Shown here piece by piece: positions 11,639 through 22,875 of a stretch of 64,000 nucleotides of DNA. Origin of the DNA: Limnoperna fortunei (taxonomy: Eukaryota; Mollusca; Bivalvia; Mytilida; Modiolidae); assembly GCA_944474755.1 (NCBI GenBank), contig OX104112.1, positions 434,001 through 498,000 of the forward strand. The letters run 5' to 3'. Numbering within the stretch: position 1 is the first letter of the stretch; each line of letters opens with the position of its first letter. A program made the translations under genes and the position numbers. A model generated the notes under the pieces. The model was not told where the DNA came from. It saw nothing but the letters and a program-made list of their open reading frames with translations, and ran no database searches.

Positions 11639-12018
11639 CAGCAATATACATCTTCATGTAAATCCTGGAAAACATTAGCAAGATCTCTGTTAAGTACACG
11701 ACCAATACAGTTTTGGACCTATTGTATTGTATATTACTTTTCTGATGACGGACATTTCATCGACTCAGTCTGTCAGACATGATTTAATTATAATTTAATC
11801 TTTCTCTTGTAATATCCCCATTCCCTTTTTTGTAATGTGACAGTGGCAAGAGAAGGAATATTTAATTTAGATTTACACACACAATCTGAGTGTTGTTTCT
11901 AAAGAAATCACTCGTTCTTGTCAGGCACATTTAACTCAGTGTTTGGTAATGTTGTCCTTAGTTTTTGTTAACTTGATTCAAATTCGTAATAAACTTAGAT
12001 GTAAAGTCATCACTACAA

Positions 12019-12297
12019 CAGTGGCGGATCCAGGGGGGGTGTAGGGGCGTACGCCCCCCTTTAAAAAAAAGGAAAGGAAAAAAAAAAGAGAACAGGGAGG
12101 GTAACAACCAGCGCCAAAGGCAAAAATGTAATCCCTTCTCGTCCTAGCCATAACGGTATTAATTCGTTTATAATATCTCTGTTGTATATACTGTACCAAA
12201 TAAAGATTACTGAACACTATTAAAACCTTGTTCGTGGCCTTCCTTTTCCAATATCCCCTTTTTACGCCCCCTTTCGAAAATCCTGTATTGGCCACTG
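12019..12297. mobile_element. hAT-like MITE (CAGTGGCGGATCC type)
   Basis: The left end is CAGTGGCGGATCCAGG. The right end, read inward, is CAGTGGCCAATACAGG. Subterminal GC-rich motifs ('GTACGCCCCCCTTT', 'TTTACGCCCCCTTTCG') recur in inverted positions. Flanking 8-mers do not match well (CACTACAA against CTAAAATT), so the target duplication is decayed or the boundary is inexact. Confidence 0.65.
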
Positions 12298-12480
12298 CTA
12301 AAATTCTACAACTTACCATTAAATTTTACAAGAAAATCTTTTACTCATAAATAAATGTTAATCTTCTGTAATAAACACCCCTTTTTGGGGGTTTTTTTGG
12401 AGAAAGATGGAGCATGACCAAGTCTATTTGATGAAAGTGAGCTCTTCAATGGAGAGATTAATATAACTATGTCATGGCAG

Positions 12481-12607
12481 CAGATAAAAGCTATGACGAC
12501 CTGCACCAACAGATGTCCACTCTAGGGGTTAATGTGTGTATGGGAACAGATAAAAGCTAGGACAACCTGCACCAACAGATGTCCACTCTAGGAGTTAATG
12601 TGTGTTA
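12481..12607. repeat. 66-bp tandem duplication
   Basis: Two copies carry 'CACCAACAGATGTCCACTCT' with about 4 mismatches (ATGACGAC/AGGACAAC, GGGG/GGAG). Confidence 0.85.
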
Positions 12608-12904
12608 ACATGCTTTAACAATAGCAATTAACTTTCCAACACGTCAATGGTTACTCTGTCAAAAAATAATAAACACACTGCTCTTGACAACCAAGAAAAA
12701 TGTCTGCTACATACTGTATGACTTGTACATCAATTAATTTTTTGTGTTCTGGCAGTTATTATTCACTTATTTTTGTCTGATATATAATTTTCAGTACATA
12801 TAGGAAACTGTCTGTATATGAGAATTCATGAACAGAGCTACACAGAATACATGTTCATAAAATCATTTTTTTTAATGAAGACTTTTCTTTTTCACCATTT
12901 GAAA

Positions 12905-13035
12905 TAATTGTTCATATACATGATGCAATCCAATTGTTATTGGGGGAGGCTAAGCTAGAGTACCCAACCCGACAGGAAAAAGGTGCAATCCATAGGAAGC
13001 ATATCTTAAGTCAGGTTCGAACTCACAGCCCTAGT
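12905..13035 (-). mobile_element. SINE fragment abutting a minisatellite
   Basis: Contains 'TTATTGGGGGAGGCTAAG', 'GAGTACCCAACCCGACAGG' and the B-box relic 'GGTTCGAACTCACAGCC'. The 28-bp minisatellite starts immediately after the B-box region. Confidence 0.6.
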
Positions 13036-14266
13036 GTGAAATGAAGGATGGGGACACATGATCCCCAAATGAAGGATGGGACACATGATCCCCAAAATGA
13101 AGGATGGGGACACATGATCCCCAAATGAAGGCGGGGACACATGATCCCCAAAATGAAGGATGGGACACATGATCCCCAAAATGAAGGATGGGGACACATG
13201 ATCCCCAAAATGAAGGATGGGGACACATGATCCCCAAATGAAGGCTAGGGACACATGATCCCCAAAATGAAGGATAGGGACACATGATCCCCAAATGAAG
13301 GCAGGGGAAACATGATCCCCAAAATGAAGGATGGGGTCACATGCTCCCCAAATGAAGGTGGGGGACACATGATCCTAAAATGAAGGATGGGGACACATGA
13401 TCCCCAAATGAAGGCAGGGGACACATGATCCCCAAATGAAGGCAGGGGACACATGATCCCCAAATGAAGGTGGGGGACACATGATACCCAAAATGAAGGA
13501 TTGAGACACATGATCCCCAAATGAAGGATGGGGACACATGATCCCCAAATGAAGGATGGGACATATGATCCCCAAATGAAGGATGGGGACATATGATCCC
13601 CAAATGAAGGATGGGACACATAATGCCCAGATAAAAGATAGGCTCACAAGATCCCCAGATAAAGGATGGGGACATATGATCCCCAAATGAAGGATGGGAC
13701 ACATAATCCCCAGATAAAAGATAGGGACACAAGATCTCCAGATAAAGGATGGGGACACATGATCCCCAAATGAAGGATGGGGACACATGATCCCCAAATG
13801 AAGTACGGGGAAACATGAACCCCAAATGAAGGATGGGGACACATAATCCCCAGATGAAAGATAGGGACACAAGATCCCCAGATGAAGGATGGGACCACAT
13901 GATCCCAGATGAAGGATGGGACCACATGATCCCAGATGAAGGATGGGACCACATGATCCCAGATGAAGGATGGGACCACATGATCCAAGATGAAGGATGG
14001 GGACACATGATCCCAAGATGAAGGATGGGGACACATGATCCCCAGATGAAGGATGGGACCACATGATCCCAGATGAAGGATGGGGACACATGATCCCAAG
14101 ATAAAGGATGGGGACACATGATCCCAGATGAAGGATGGGGACACATGATCCCAAGAGGAAGGATGGGGACACATGATGCCCAGATGAAGGATGGGGACAC
14201 ATGATCATATGAAGGATGGGGAAACATAATCCCCAAATGAAGGATGGGGACACATGATCCCAGATG
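13036..14266. repeat. 28-bp minisatellite, about 44 copies, open in three frames
   Basis: The unit is AAATGAAGGATGGGGACACA + TGATCCCC. Variants have CCAGATGAAGG (middle of the array, 13870-14170, often 26-27 bp) or lack one G. Because 28 is not a multiple of 3 and no unit phase contains a stop on the minus strand, all three frames stay open and give repeat polypeptides of 120-299 codons (period 28 residues, e.g. SPSFIWGSCVPILHLGIMCP). I see no splice sites, no upstream exon and no non-repeat coding sequence, so I do not call it a gene. Confidence 0.9.
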
Positions 14267-14639
14267 CTCACTGTAATTTAATGAAATCTTTTATTTAATT
14301 ATTTTAACTGGTGTTGTTTTTACAAGATCTATAATTCCTCTGATATAACAAAAGCATCCACACAAAAAAAAAAAAAACAATGAAAAAGTTGACGAACAAG
14401 TAAAAAAAAGTTTGTTTAACAAGGGCTTAATGACACTTTCAGTCGAGTTTGTAGGTAGGGGGTTGGGGGATAGAATCACATTTTTTTTTAAAGAGTGAAA
14501 ATGAAATCAAACATGCATCATCAGCTGATTTAATAGAAGAAACAGACGAGACCAAAAAAAACCCTTATAGAGAGGTTACAGGTTGTGTAGCTTAATTAAA
14601 TACACTTAACCATTTACCAGTTAACCCCAATGAAAAAAA
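14267..14639. other. AT-rich spacer
   Basis: A-rich tracts and no supported feature. A weak 'GACACTTTCAGTCGAG' near 14430 could be an old SINE tail. Confidence 0.4.
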
Positions 14640-14870
14640 CCTTGGAATTCCAGTGGAATTCAATTGAATTCCACTGGAATCACATCTACCACTGGAATTT
14701 CATTGGTTTCCAATGGAATTCCAGTGGAATTCTTATAAAATTCCAGTAAAATTCCATTGCATTGGAATTTTCAATGGAATTCCAATAAAATTCCACTTTA
14801 TATTCCATTGTATTGGAATTCCATTGGAATTCCATTGTGATATGCATTGGAATTCCATTGGTATGTACAA
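14640..14870. repeat. Self-complementary GGAATTCC repeat field 1
   Basis: Dense interspersed copies of GGAATTCCA(T/G)TGGAATTCC. Because the motif is palindromic, both strands carry the same sequence and the field can fold in many registers. The same repeat type lies at 20270-20720. Confidence 0.8.
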
Positions 14871-15058
14871 TTTTGTTCTAATGGAAATCCTAAGGAATAA
14901 AAATTCATACCTTATAAAAAATGTCATACACAAGTTAAAAAAAATTTAAGAACTACATTTCATTTGTCAGTAAATAATTATATAGAAAACAAAATTTTTC
15001 ATAAAAGGTTATACTTCTTTTTATTTGCTCTTAGCATAAGTGAGAAATAAATTATTAT

Positions 15059-15340
15059 AGGATTAAACACCGTTTTCAATGGATTTATCGGTATATCAAC
15101 AAGACCAACTCACTCACAAACAAATAAAAGTCCGAAGGACTTTTATGATATGTTTGTGAGTGAGTTGGTCTTGTTGATATACCGATAAATCCATTGAAAA
15201 CGGTGGATTTATCGGTATATCAACAAGACCAACTCACTCACAAACAAATAAAAGTCCGAAGGACTTTTATGATATGTTTGTGAGTGAGTTGGTCTTGTTG
15301 ATATACCGATAAATCCATTGAAAACGGTGTTTAATCCTTA
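15059..15340. mobile_element. Foldback element with a tandemly duplicated palindrome
   Basis: The sequence 'TAAACACCGTTTTCAATGGA...' runs to a palindrome centre (AGTCCGAAGGACT at 15129-15141) and back. A unit of 124 bp (15081-15204) is then repeated exactly (15205-15328) and ends '...GAAAACGGTGTTTAATCC'. The whole region is therefore a palindrome made of two palindromes. The outer ends are 'TTATAGGATTAAACACCG' and its complement, so it is probably a MITE that duplicated in place. No coding content. Confidence 0.85.
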
Positions 15341-15850
15341 TAATTCTTTAAAATTGCATTAAGAAATTAATTATCTAACGTGTTTCTCAACTTCATATTT
15401 CTTGTGTATTTGGTAGCGGGATTGACTGAACGTATGAATATTTTGTTTATTTTTAAACGTACGATTATTTCCATTAACCATTTTCTGATTTTAATAAAAA
15501 CAATTTTTAGTTTTACATCAATCTGTAACCTTATTTTCTGTATCGAACACAAGGAAAGTTTTAAATTTAACAAATCATTAATGTTAATTCATCAAACAAA
15601 TAATTTGTAAGTTGATCGCTACTTTCGATATTGAAAGCCGCCATCTTTGTTTACATTGGTTACGCTAAAAATAGTTCGGTCAACGTCGTTTATCCTAAGA
15701 TAAATGGAGTCAACTTCATTTATCAAAAAATAAATTTCGTTAAAAACCTCAACCGGAAGTAATCTAGACCAATCAAATAAACGTATTTCTAAATATGCAA
15801 ATCATATTAGAATTATTCAGTTATAAATAATGAACTAATTCACAATCATA
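15340..15850. other. AT-rich, no feature recognised
   Basis: Frames open on both strands but lack splice context or recognisable protein. Near 15640-15760 the phrases 'GCCGCCATCTTTGTTTACAT' and 'AACCGGAAGT' resemble molluscan promoter or first-exon DNA, but nothing can be assigned. Confidence 0.3.
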
Positions 15851-15899
15851 TAAAGATTTAATTAGAAACAAATGAAAATACATTTACACTGATGTTTAA

Positions 15900-16107
15900 A
15901 TGACCATATGAAGAGCAAAAAAATAACAGTTTGAATTTAATCAATTGTATTTTTTGGTGACATAATATATTCGAGATTTGGCAAAACTGATTTATAAATG
16001 GTTCCTTGAAATCTTAATCTTCCAATAGATTTTGGTTGATTGTCCTTCATTTCTTCTGTCATCAAATGGTACTAGTACTGTGCATCGGTTTCATAATCAT
16101 ATCCATG
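15900..16107 (-). ncRNA. Candidate 3' exon of a small minus-strand transcript
   Basis: The acceptor 'ATCTTTTTTCAG|CATGG' at 16108-16109 is followed by AT-rich sequence with ATTAAA-type signals on the minus strand near 15940 and 15860. It would be the third exon after 16927-17050 and mostly untranslated. The 3' end is approximate. Confidence 0.3.
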
Positions 16108-16514
16108 CTGAAAAAAGATTTCACAATATGGCATGATCATTCAAATACAAAGTTATTTAAAAAATTTCACTTTTGTATAATTGCTTACAAAAATAAGACA
16201 AAAAATTGATATGGATATACAAACAGACTGAAAACAGTATATACATACCCCCCCTATATCCTATGGGGAGCAGTGGGAATTTCTAGTCGATTTAAGTAGG
16301 TGCTCATACATTTTAGTGTGTAATATTGTAAGAACATAAATATGACACCACAGAAAATATTGCATTAAACAACAGGTCAAGAACCAGAAAAGAACAGTAA
16401 ACTGACAAGAATAACAACAGATGCTATATTATGCTATATTATGTCAGTAACGTGCATGTGATATGAGATGGCATGTACAAGTATTTGGCTAAATTAAAAG
16501 CCATGCAGTACTGT

Positions 16515-16745
16515 TTTATTTGTTTGTTTTTATGGTGTTTAATGCCACTTTTGTAGCTTAGTCTCCAGTTTTTATATGGGGGAAGGAAGCAGGAGTTAAG
16601 GGTGAGGAACTCAACCTTCGGTAGGAAAACTGACAATCCACGTCAATAAAGATTGAGTTGAGTACACCCTGCCCGCAGCCATACTCAAATCGTTGTTGAC
16701 AGCCACATGATCAATAGTAGCCTAATTACCTTAACCACTCAGCCA
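16515..16745 (-). mobile_element. SINE copy, moderately diverged
   Basis: Tail 'TTGTTTGTTTTTATGG', body 'GGGGGAAGGAAGCAGGAG' and head relic 'TTAACCACTCAGCCAG'. It lies just downstream of the candidate small transcript exons. Confidence 0.7.
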
Positions 16746-16926
16746 GTTGCAGGATAATCTCCACAATGTCATATACTAGTGAATTTTTTTAAGATTTGCA
16801 CAAGCATCGTTGTGTTGTCATGTTGTTACAAATTTATGATTCTTTTGAATCTATACTTACAGTGAATAGGTTTATTTTAAACAAACTATATTTTATTATA
16901 GAAATTATTGAATTTAATTAACTTAC

Positions 16927-17050
16927 TGAATATAATCTTGTTCTTGGCTTAATTCATTAACATTCATTTTGTTTTCTGGTCCTTCCATTCTTCAGTAAAT
17001 TTCTTGACAATACTTGTCAGTTCTTTTGTCATACCAACAGGAAAGCTTAT
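16927..17050 (-). CDS. Candidate exon 2 of a small spliced gene (coding 16992-17050)
   Basis: The acceptor TTTTATTTTAG|AT and the donor TTCA|GTAAGT both fit consensus. Joined to exon 17469-17547 it completes a 45-residue frame ending KLSCWYDKRTDKYCQEIY then TGA at 16992. A second, overlapping frame through the same junction is also 45 residues (start MRPTLGILLQ, end EEWKDQKTK), so the sequence does not settle which is translated. The stop lies within about 65 nt of the donor. No family was recognised. The unit lies in the long PHLPP-like intron, on the same strand. Confidence 0.35.
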
Positions 17051-17468
17051 CTAAAATAAAACATTTTACATTCAATAGTCGATATTTTGAGAATAAATAA
17101 CTTGGAATTTTCATATTTCCTAAAACCAGATGTTCAAAGTTTGTTCCATTTGCAGTTTTGTTTATTTGTTCTTTCCTCTTAATATTCATTAACTTGACAG
17201 TTTAACATGTGCGAGTTTTAGTCCATAATTTCATTATTCAAAAATGAAATGTTTTACTACGAGTATACAAAGAAAAATATAAATTAATAATGTCTGTTAC
17301 CTGATACCATGATAGTAAACAATTCATGGATTCAGTTTAATTACTGCATGCATATCATAGTTTGCTATGTTGAATATATTAAAAGATAAAGAATATACCC
17401 TCTTATAGTTATTATTTAAGGTTAAAATGTAATGATTGCAGGCATAAAACATTTGTAGTTGTACATAC

Positions 17469-17547
17469 CCTGAAACATCTTGCGTAGCTTTGCAATAAGA
17501 TTCCCAAAGTTGGTCTCATTTCTGATACAATTTTTCTCTTCGTACAT
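17469..17547 (-). CDS. Candidate exon 1 (coding part) of a small spliced gene
   Basis: The frame starts MYEEKNCIRN, has an in-frame TGA just upstream (so this is the first ATG), and continues ETNFGNLIAKLRKMFQ to the donor CAGG|GTATGT. Its phase (one base over) matches the exon at 17050. The product would be 45 residues, basic, with Cys at positions 7, 31 and 41. The DNA immediately upstream (17560-17720, minus direction) is GC-richer and could hold the 5' UTR and promoter. The function is unknown. It may instead be a non-coding transcript. Confidence 0.35.
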
Positions 17548-18330
17548 GGGTTTTCATCCAGAAGAAATCATTGACACGCCTCTCAATAACTTGTGATATC
17601 TAGCTCTTTAAAAGACGTGCCATGAACAACGGTGCGTTTTCGGCGAGCTTTTAGTTTTACCTCCCCCCTTTTCGCCATTTCCGATTTCGGGGAACCAGAC
17701 TTGCATTTTCGCTTGCCTCCAGGTCAAATTCATTGTCAGTTTTATAGATGATGTTTTAGAACTGAAGATTTACTCGTCGGACATTTGGGTGAATCTCCTT
17801 ATATAATCAAGCTACGATGAACATGAACATGCTCCGTTGTATAAAAGCCAAGATTGGTACCTACAACGTATCAGAAACAGAAACAGAAAAAAAATAACAC
17901 ATGGATTTGTTTTTTGAATTGTTACATTTATAGGATTGAAAATCTAATTTTGCATGAAACGAAAGTGCGCCGAAATCGACAATGTCGTGAATATGTAAAA
18001 TATTAAAGCAAATATACGCTTTGTATAATTGATATATACATCGAATGCATAAATATGATTTTCCTGAATAAACAACGACTTTTATAAACATATTGAGTGG
18101 AATTCGTTTATACTGACATTCATGAAAATAACGATAACGAGGCAAATGTTATTTTGCGCTAAATTTTCAAATGGCAATGCCTACGCTTTTGTAGTAATTG
18201 ATGTGGGACGATGGGTTTGCGAACAATGTGCAGTTATCATTTGTGCAGATACCCAGAAAAAAACATGGACGTGAAGATTGGGGTGGTTGTTGGAGATAGG
18301 GTACAGTTCCGCTAAGCTTACATTGTTACA
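17548..18330. promoter_or_regulatory. Possible bidirectional promoter region
   Basis: The interval lies between the two divergent candidate transcription units, minus from about 17.55 kb and plus from about 18.33 kb. It has locally higher G+C at 17590-17720 and 18170-18300 than the surrounding intron and contains no repeat. This is inference from layout; I see no diagnostic core promoter motif. Confidence 0.25.
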
Positions 18331-18334
18331 ATGC

Positions 18335-18374
18335 ATGGAGACGATGGATAACTATTTACCAAGACCTATTGATG
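18335..18374 (+). ncRNA. Candidate first exon of a plus-strand spliced transcript (short ORF)
   Basis: The short frame METMDNYLPRPID runs into a consensus donor (GATG|GTGAGT at 18375). Spliced to 19294 it adds only DLKGVE before TGA at 19311, a 19-residue peptide. The transcript is therefore probably non-coding or encodes a micropeptide. The exon may begin further upstream, since another ATG (18331) and a frame MDVKIGVVVGDRVQFR lie just before it. Confidence 0.3.
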
Positions 18375-19293
18375 GTGAGTTATTTTAGTTTATTTCCACT
18401 GTGTTTATTTCACAAATCGTAAACACTATGCCTCAATAATTTTTTATGATATAGGATAAGGAGGTAACTTCAGTTTATCTAACATTGTCTATGTTGTGGA
18501 TAAAACAAAACGAATTTAGAAAAAGGGGGGTGTTGTGCAAATAATCTTTAGAAACAAAAATGGCTGACTTCCTATGGAAATTAATTTTGAGTATATTTGC
18601 CAGAATGTTTCTACTGTTGGAAGTAAATATGTTGTATATGAGATTTAACAGGGCTTTCATACATGAAATTTTAGGATTTCCTTCATTGATTATTATACTT
18701 TCTTTCAATGCAGATGATAGACTTCATGACCATGTATAAAGCCCAAATACTTCAGTTTATACATCCAGAACTGACTTGTTTCATACCTACTGTACAAAGG
18801 AGTATGTTATACACAGCCTAAATGCTGGGCCATAAATATGGTAAATATTAATTAAAAATGCATTGTCCTAGTAAATAGCATTATCAAGTCCAATATGACA
18901 CCAACTTGTACAGCACCTTAGCTACATGAAATATGCAATCACAGTAATGATTTAATTTTATCAATACCATGGGTTATATTTTAACAAGGAAAATAGATTA
19001 CAGATCACTATTCAGACAAACATTTACAACTTGAAACAAAAAACATGGCGAGTAACCCAAATTTACCAAATAAAAACCATGGGTGCACTAAGATGCTTCC
19101 GTCATGTAAGCAGGTCCTGTCTCTAATAACAAGATACCCAATAATGTAGCAAAGTAACAAATTTGCAGCAGTTAAAATTTACGCTCTTGCTATTAATAAC
19201 TTATATTTTCATGCATGCTCTGTTAATTTATTAAACTAATTAAATTATACTGTTTTGCAGTTCATGATCAAACATTTTCATTTTATTTTATAG

Positions 19294-19345
19294 ATTTAAA
19301 AGGCGTTGAATGAAGACAGATCAACAACAAGTAAAACACTCCAAG
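19294..19345 (+). ncRNA. Candidate second exon of the plus-strand transcript
   Basis: The acceptor 'TTTTATTTTATAG|ATTT' has a good pyrimidine tract and the donor is CCAAG|GTCAGT. The 52-nt exon contains the TGA that ends the short frame from 18335. Confidence 0.3.
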
Positions 19346-19604
19346 GTCAGTTTAATTGCAAAAAAAATATATTTTGTTGATGAAAATATAAATTTAAAAA
19401 ATGCATGTACAGTAACCTTCAATGGCCATAAGGAATGTAGGAATTGTCTCCACAATCTACATATACATGTATACTTGCACTCATGACTAGACAAAACACA
19501 TACAATTTGTGATAGTTTAAGTCAACTCAAGACTACTGGACATAAATATACAATTGTATTACAAGTAAAAACTAATTTATATGGTTGATGTAAATACATT
19601 AATG

Positions 19605-19790
19605 TTTTGTTTGTTTGAAGTGGGTTAAACACCACTTACAGCAAATTTTCATATCAATTATGGTGTACAGTTTTTATTGAAGGAGCAGCTGGAGAGTCAA
19701 GCATACCCTGCCCATAGTAATATTTGAACCTCCATGAGTCACATCCCTAGTAGAAAACTAACTACACTCGGTTATCCAGGTCCCAAATTC
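19605..19790 (-). mobile_element. Diverged SINE copy
   Basis: 'TTTGTTTGTTTGAAG', 'AACACCACTTACAGCAAATT' and 'TACAGTTTTTATTGAAGGAG' match the 3' half. Only a remnant of the head is left. It lies in the intron between the second and third plus-strand candidate exons. Confidence 0.6.
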
Positions 19791-19880
19791 AAATGTTAGA
19801 GCTTGTTGTACATATAAAAACTGTTTGTTGCAACTTAAGTGATGAACAGTAATTTAATAATATAATATATATTTTTATAG

Positions 19881-20055
19881 GCTGCATTTTCAGCATTTCA
19901 AAATCAAGAGAAGAAAACAAAGAATGTGGAATACAATAGTTTCTGCAGTTAATTAGACAGAATTAGGGGACTTGAATGGAGAAAAGGAAAATAAAAATCT
20001 GACAATGGGAAACAATAATTTGTGTTTATTAAAATAAATGCATACATTGAAATTA
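19881..20055 (+). ncRNA. Candidate terminal exon with poly(A) signal
   Basis: The acceptor TTTTTATAG|GCTGC is followed by about 175 nt without a long frame and a canonical AATAAA at 20033-20038. It completes a three-exon, roughly 1.7-kb plus-strand unit inside the PHLPP-like intron. Confidence 0.3.
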
Positions 20056-20269
20056 TACATTGTGCTTCGTTTCTATATTAACCTGAAGTAATGTATAATG
20101 CAGAGTGCATTAATCGATGAAGCCTGAAGAGTAAGTTAATTATTTATTAATTCATTCTGGTATATGTCTTATAAAAATTCTACTGTGCTGTGATTACAGT
20201 ACTTTTGACAAGTGACATTTTTTTATGGTTGCATGAATTTTCAGAGAAATTGCTTTGAAATTTCAAGTG

Positions 20270-20720
20270 TAATTCAGATTTGTCTAAATTCCAAATTTCC
20301 ATTAAACTCAAATGGAATTTCAAGTGGAAAGCCAAATTGCCCAGTGAAATACAGTGAGATTCCAGTTGAATTCCACTGGAATTCCAGTGGTAATTACACT
20401 GGAATTCAACTGGAATCTCACTGTATTTCACTGGGCAATTTGGCCTGAATTTCATTGGAATACCAGTGGAAATTCCAATGGATTACAATGGTATTCCATT
20501 GAAATTCCACTGAAATTCCATTGATTACCACTGGTATTTCCATTGGAATTCCAATCAATTTCACTGTAATTTCCAATGGAATTCCATTGTATTCCATTGG
20601 AATTTCCACTGGTATTCCGATGAAATTCAGGCCAAATTGCCCAGTGTAATACAGTGAAATTCCAGTTCAATTCCACTGGAATTCCAGTTCAATTCCACTG
20701 GAATTCCAGTGTAAATTTTC
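20270..20720. repeat. Self-complementary GGAATTCC repeat field 2 with an embedded 45-bp hairpin
   Basis: Repeated TTCCANTGGAATTCCA-type motifs. Within it 20331-20375 and 20400-20444 are perfect inverted copies (start GCCAAATTGCCCAGTGAAAT) around a 24-bp loop that is itself near-palindromic. A third partial copy of the arm lies at about 20632-20676. Probably an amplified foldback element. Confidence 0.8.
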
Positions 20721-21737
20721 ATTAGGGAAGTAAACTGGATCACTAAGTTATGTACATAAACTAGTAATAGTACACAAATATGAACAGGAATACTTGATTA
20801 AAAGAATAAAAGCAAATTTACTTACCTTGGAAAGGGTAAAATTATTTTATTATATTCCGGCACATACATTTTCAATTTTTTCAAATCACAAAAACCATTT
20901 TCTATAAATTGCTTCTGAATATACTATAACAGGTGTTTATAAACTAATCCACCTCCGTCGCATGTACAAAAATCTATTGTTAGTCACTGATTGAAATTCA
21001 GAAGCTGTTTACATCCTGTCTGCCTCGACCTTTCACCGTTTAAAAAACCATATTATGGCCCAAATTTACCCAACAAGGGAGAAACTGAAATCTGACACTT
21101 TTCTTCCAAAGGTGTTTTTATATCGACAAAAATATTATCCAATAAGGTAATGCCAATTAAATATCTCCATACATTATGCATTAAACAAAGAACAAGAACT
21201 AATCATTCACAATAAGACTGGCTATGGTAAAATTTAAATCTCATCTTATTTAAATTTGTCACACCTGAGCGACAAATTGAATTCAACAATTTTTACTACT
21301 AACGGGTTGAATACTTTGATCAGAACACCCCTTCATATGTACCTGGATTGAAATCTAAGACTTTCCCATTTCTCTACCTCTCCCATCAGATAACATAAAA
21401 AAAATGTTGATATCTTCCGGTCAATCTTTACTGGTACATATTTTTTCCCTGTGTCAAACAGGTTAATGTTAATATCAATCAATCTAATGGCCATGTTGAC
21501 ATGTCAACAATAAACACATGATTGTATAACGACATAGGTAAAAAAAGTATATAATTATTATCATAACACTGTGTACCATGTATGTCTTATCATTGTTTTC
21601 AAGGTATATACATATCTACAAGTATTCCAACAAACATACTTTATCCAGCCTATATATGTATATTTTATATTTTAACTTTGCTGATATTTATATTTCTTTT
21701 TTTTTCCATTTATTTCCCTTTTTTGTATTAATCAGTT
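20721..21737. other. AT-rich intronic DNA, no feature recognised
   Basis: No repeat with a second copy in the window and no supported frame. Confidence 0.4.
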
Positions 21738-21830
21738 TAATATTGTTTAACGCCACATTCAGCAATTTTTCAGCTATATCATGGTATCCAGTTTGTATTA
21801 GGGGAGGAAGACAGAGTACCCGAACTAACT
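21738..21830 (-). mobile_element. SINE 3' fragment
   Basis: 'AACGCCACATTCAGCAATTT', 'CATGGTATCCAGTTTGTATT' and 'GGGGAGGAAGACAGAGTACC' match the SINE body and tail. The head is missing. Confidence 0.7.
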
Positions 21831-22604
21831 TTATCAGTAACTAACTTTTATTAATTAATGATATTAATATTAACTACATGTATTTAAATAAACAGCATTG
21901 ATTGACTTGACTTTGGGGGATTATCCTATACCAACAACCAAATGACATTGGTCGGACCGATAGTATTGATATTATGACTATAAATTTCAGTTTAAAGTTG
22001 AATAAAAAAAAAAATTAAAGAATATACAAGAAGGGTTTCTTATCATTTCAAATGGGAGGGTCAAGATGAAAATGACCTATCCTTAAGACGGCCTGGTGAT
22101 AATACCTATCCTCAAGACAACCTGGGGATATTACAACATAAAAATTTATCAATTATATGTCATTTCAATATTCAAACAAAATAATCCTCATTACTGATCT
22201 TTTTAACAATAAATTTGTTTTGAATGTTTTGTTATGTCATTCTGATAAGTGTTTAGGATGCATACAAACGCAGGTTGGCCTGAAGTACATATGGGTTTGT
22301 AAAAAAAAATTGAAGCCAGAAAATATTTGAATATTTGAAACAGAATGATGTAAATAATTCTAGTAGCAAGGCAGTTCCTTTGTTTGATGATCCTTTACTT
22401 GGGCATTAATTCAGGATAAACCACTGTTCTTCAAACATTAAATGAATTACTGCTGTTGGAAAAGGAGCTTGTGGATAGAAACATGTAATATTGTATGTAG
22501 AGAGCAGCCAAAAGTCAGTGTGCAATAATTTCCAATAAGGCACAATGGCCACTATATCACTTATTATTATATATAAACTTAGTATCCAAATTAGTATTTA
22601 TAGT

Positions 22605-22690
22605 TATTTTGGTGTTTAATGCCACTTTCAGCTATATCATATATCCAGTTGGTGGAGGAGGCCAAGAAAACCTTCAGCAGGAAAAATCTA
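22605..22690 (-). mobile_element. SINE 3' fragment
   Basis: 'GGTGTTTAATGCCACTTTCA' then 'GCTATATCATATATCCAG' and 'GGTGGAGGAGGCC'. The copy is internally deleted. Confidence 0.6.
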
Positions 22691-22749
22691 GGCAGAATTT
22701 TACTGCCGTTATAATCCGAAGTTAGTTTTGAGATTTGCCAGATGTACAA

Positions 22750-22875
22750 AAAAAAGCCAGGGTAGGATTATTCGTTCTATGAAAAATCCACATTAATAGT
22801 AAATATAAAAAAAAGAGAGAGAGAGAGGGTACAATTATTCGTTCTAGGAAAAATCCACATTAACAGGAAATATCA
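22750..22875. repeat. Direct duplication of about 75 bp with GA microsatellite
   Basis: 'ATTATTCGTTCTATGAAAAA' and 'TCCACATTAATAG' recur after an AGAGAGAGAG run. Confidence 0.75.

Noticed and set aside
13006..14271. Long minus-strand open frames of 120-299 codons with Trp/Ile/Pro-rich repeats
   Set aside because: All three frames are open because of a stop-free 28-bp tandem unit. No splice sites or non-repeat coding sequence.
16992..17050. Selenocysteine read-through at the TGA at 16992 (the frame stays open to MEGPENKMNVNELSQ)
   Set aside because: No SECIS-like element was recognised and the downstream frame ends soon after the next exon. A normal stop is simpler.
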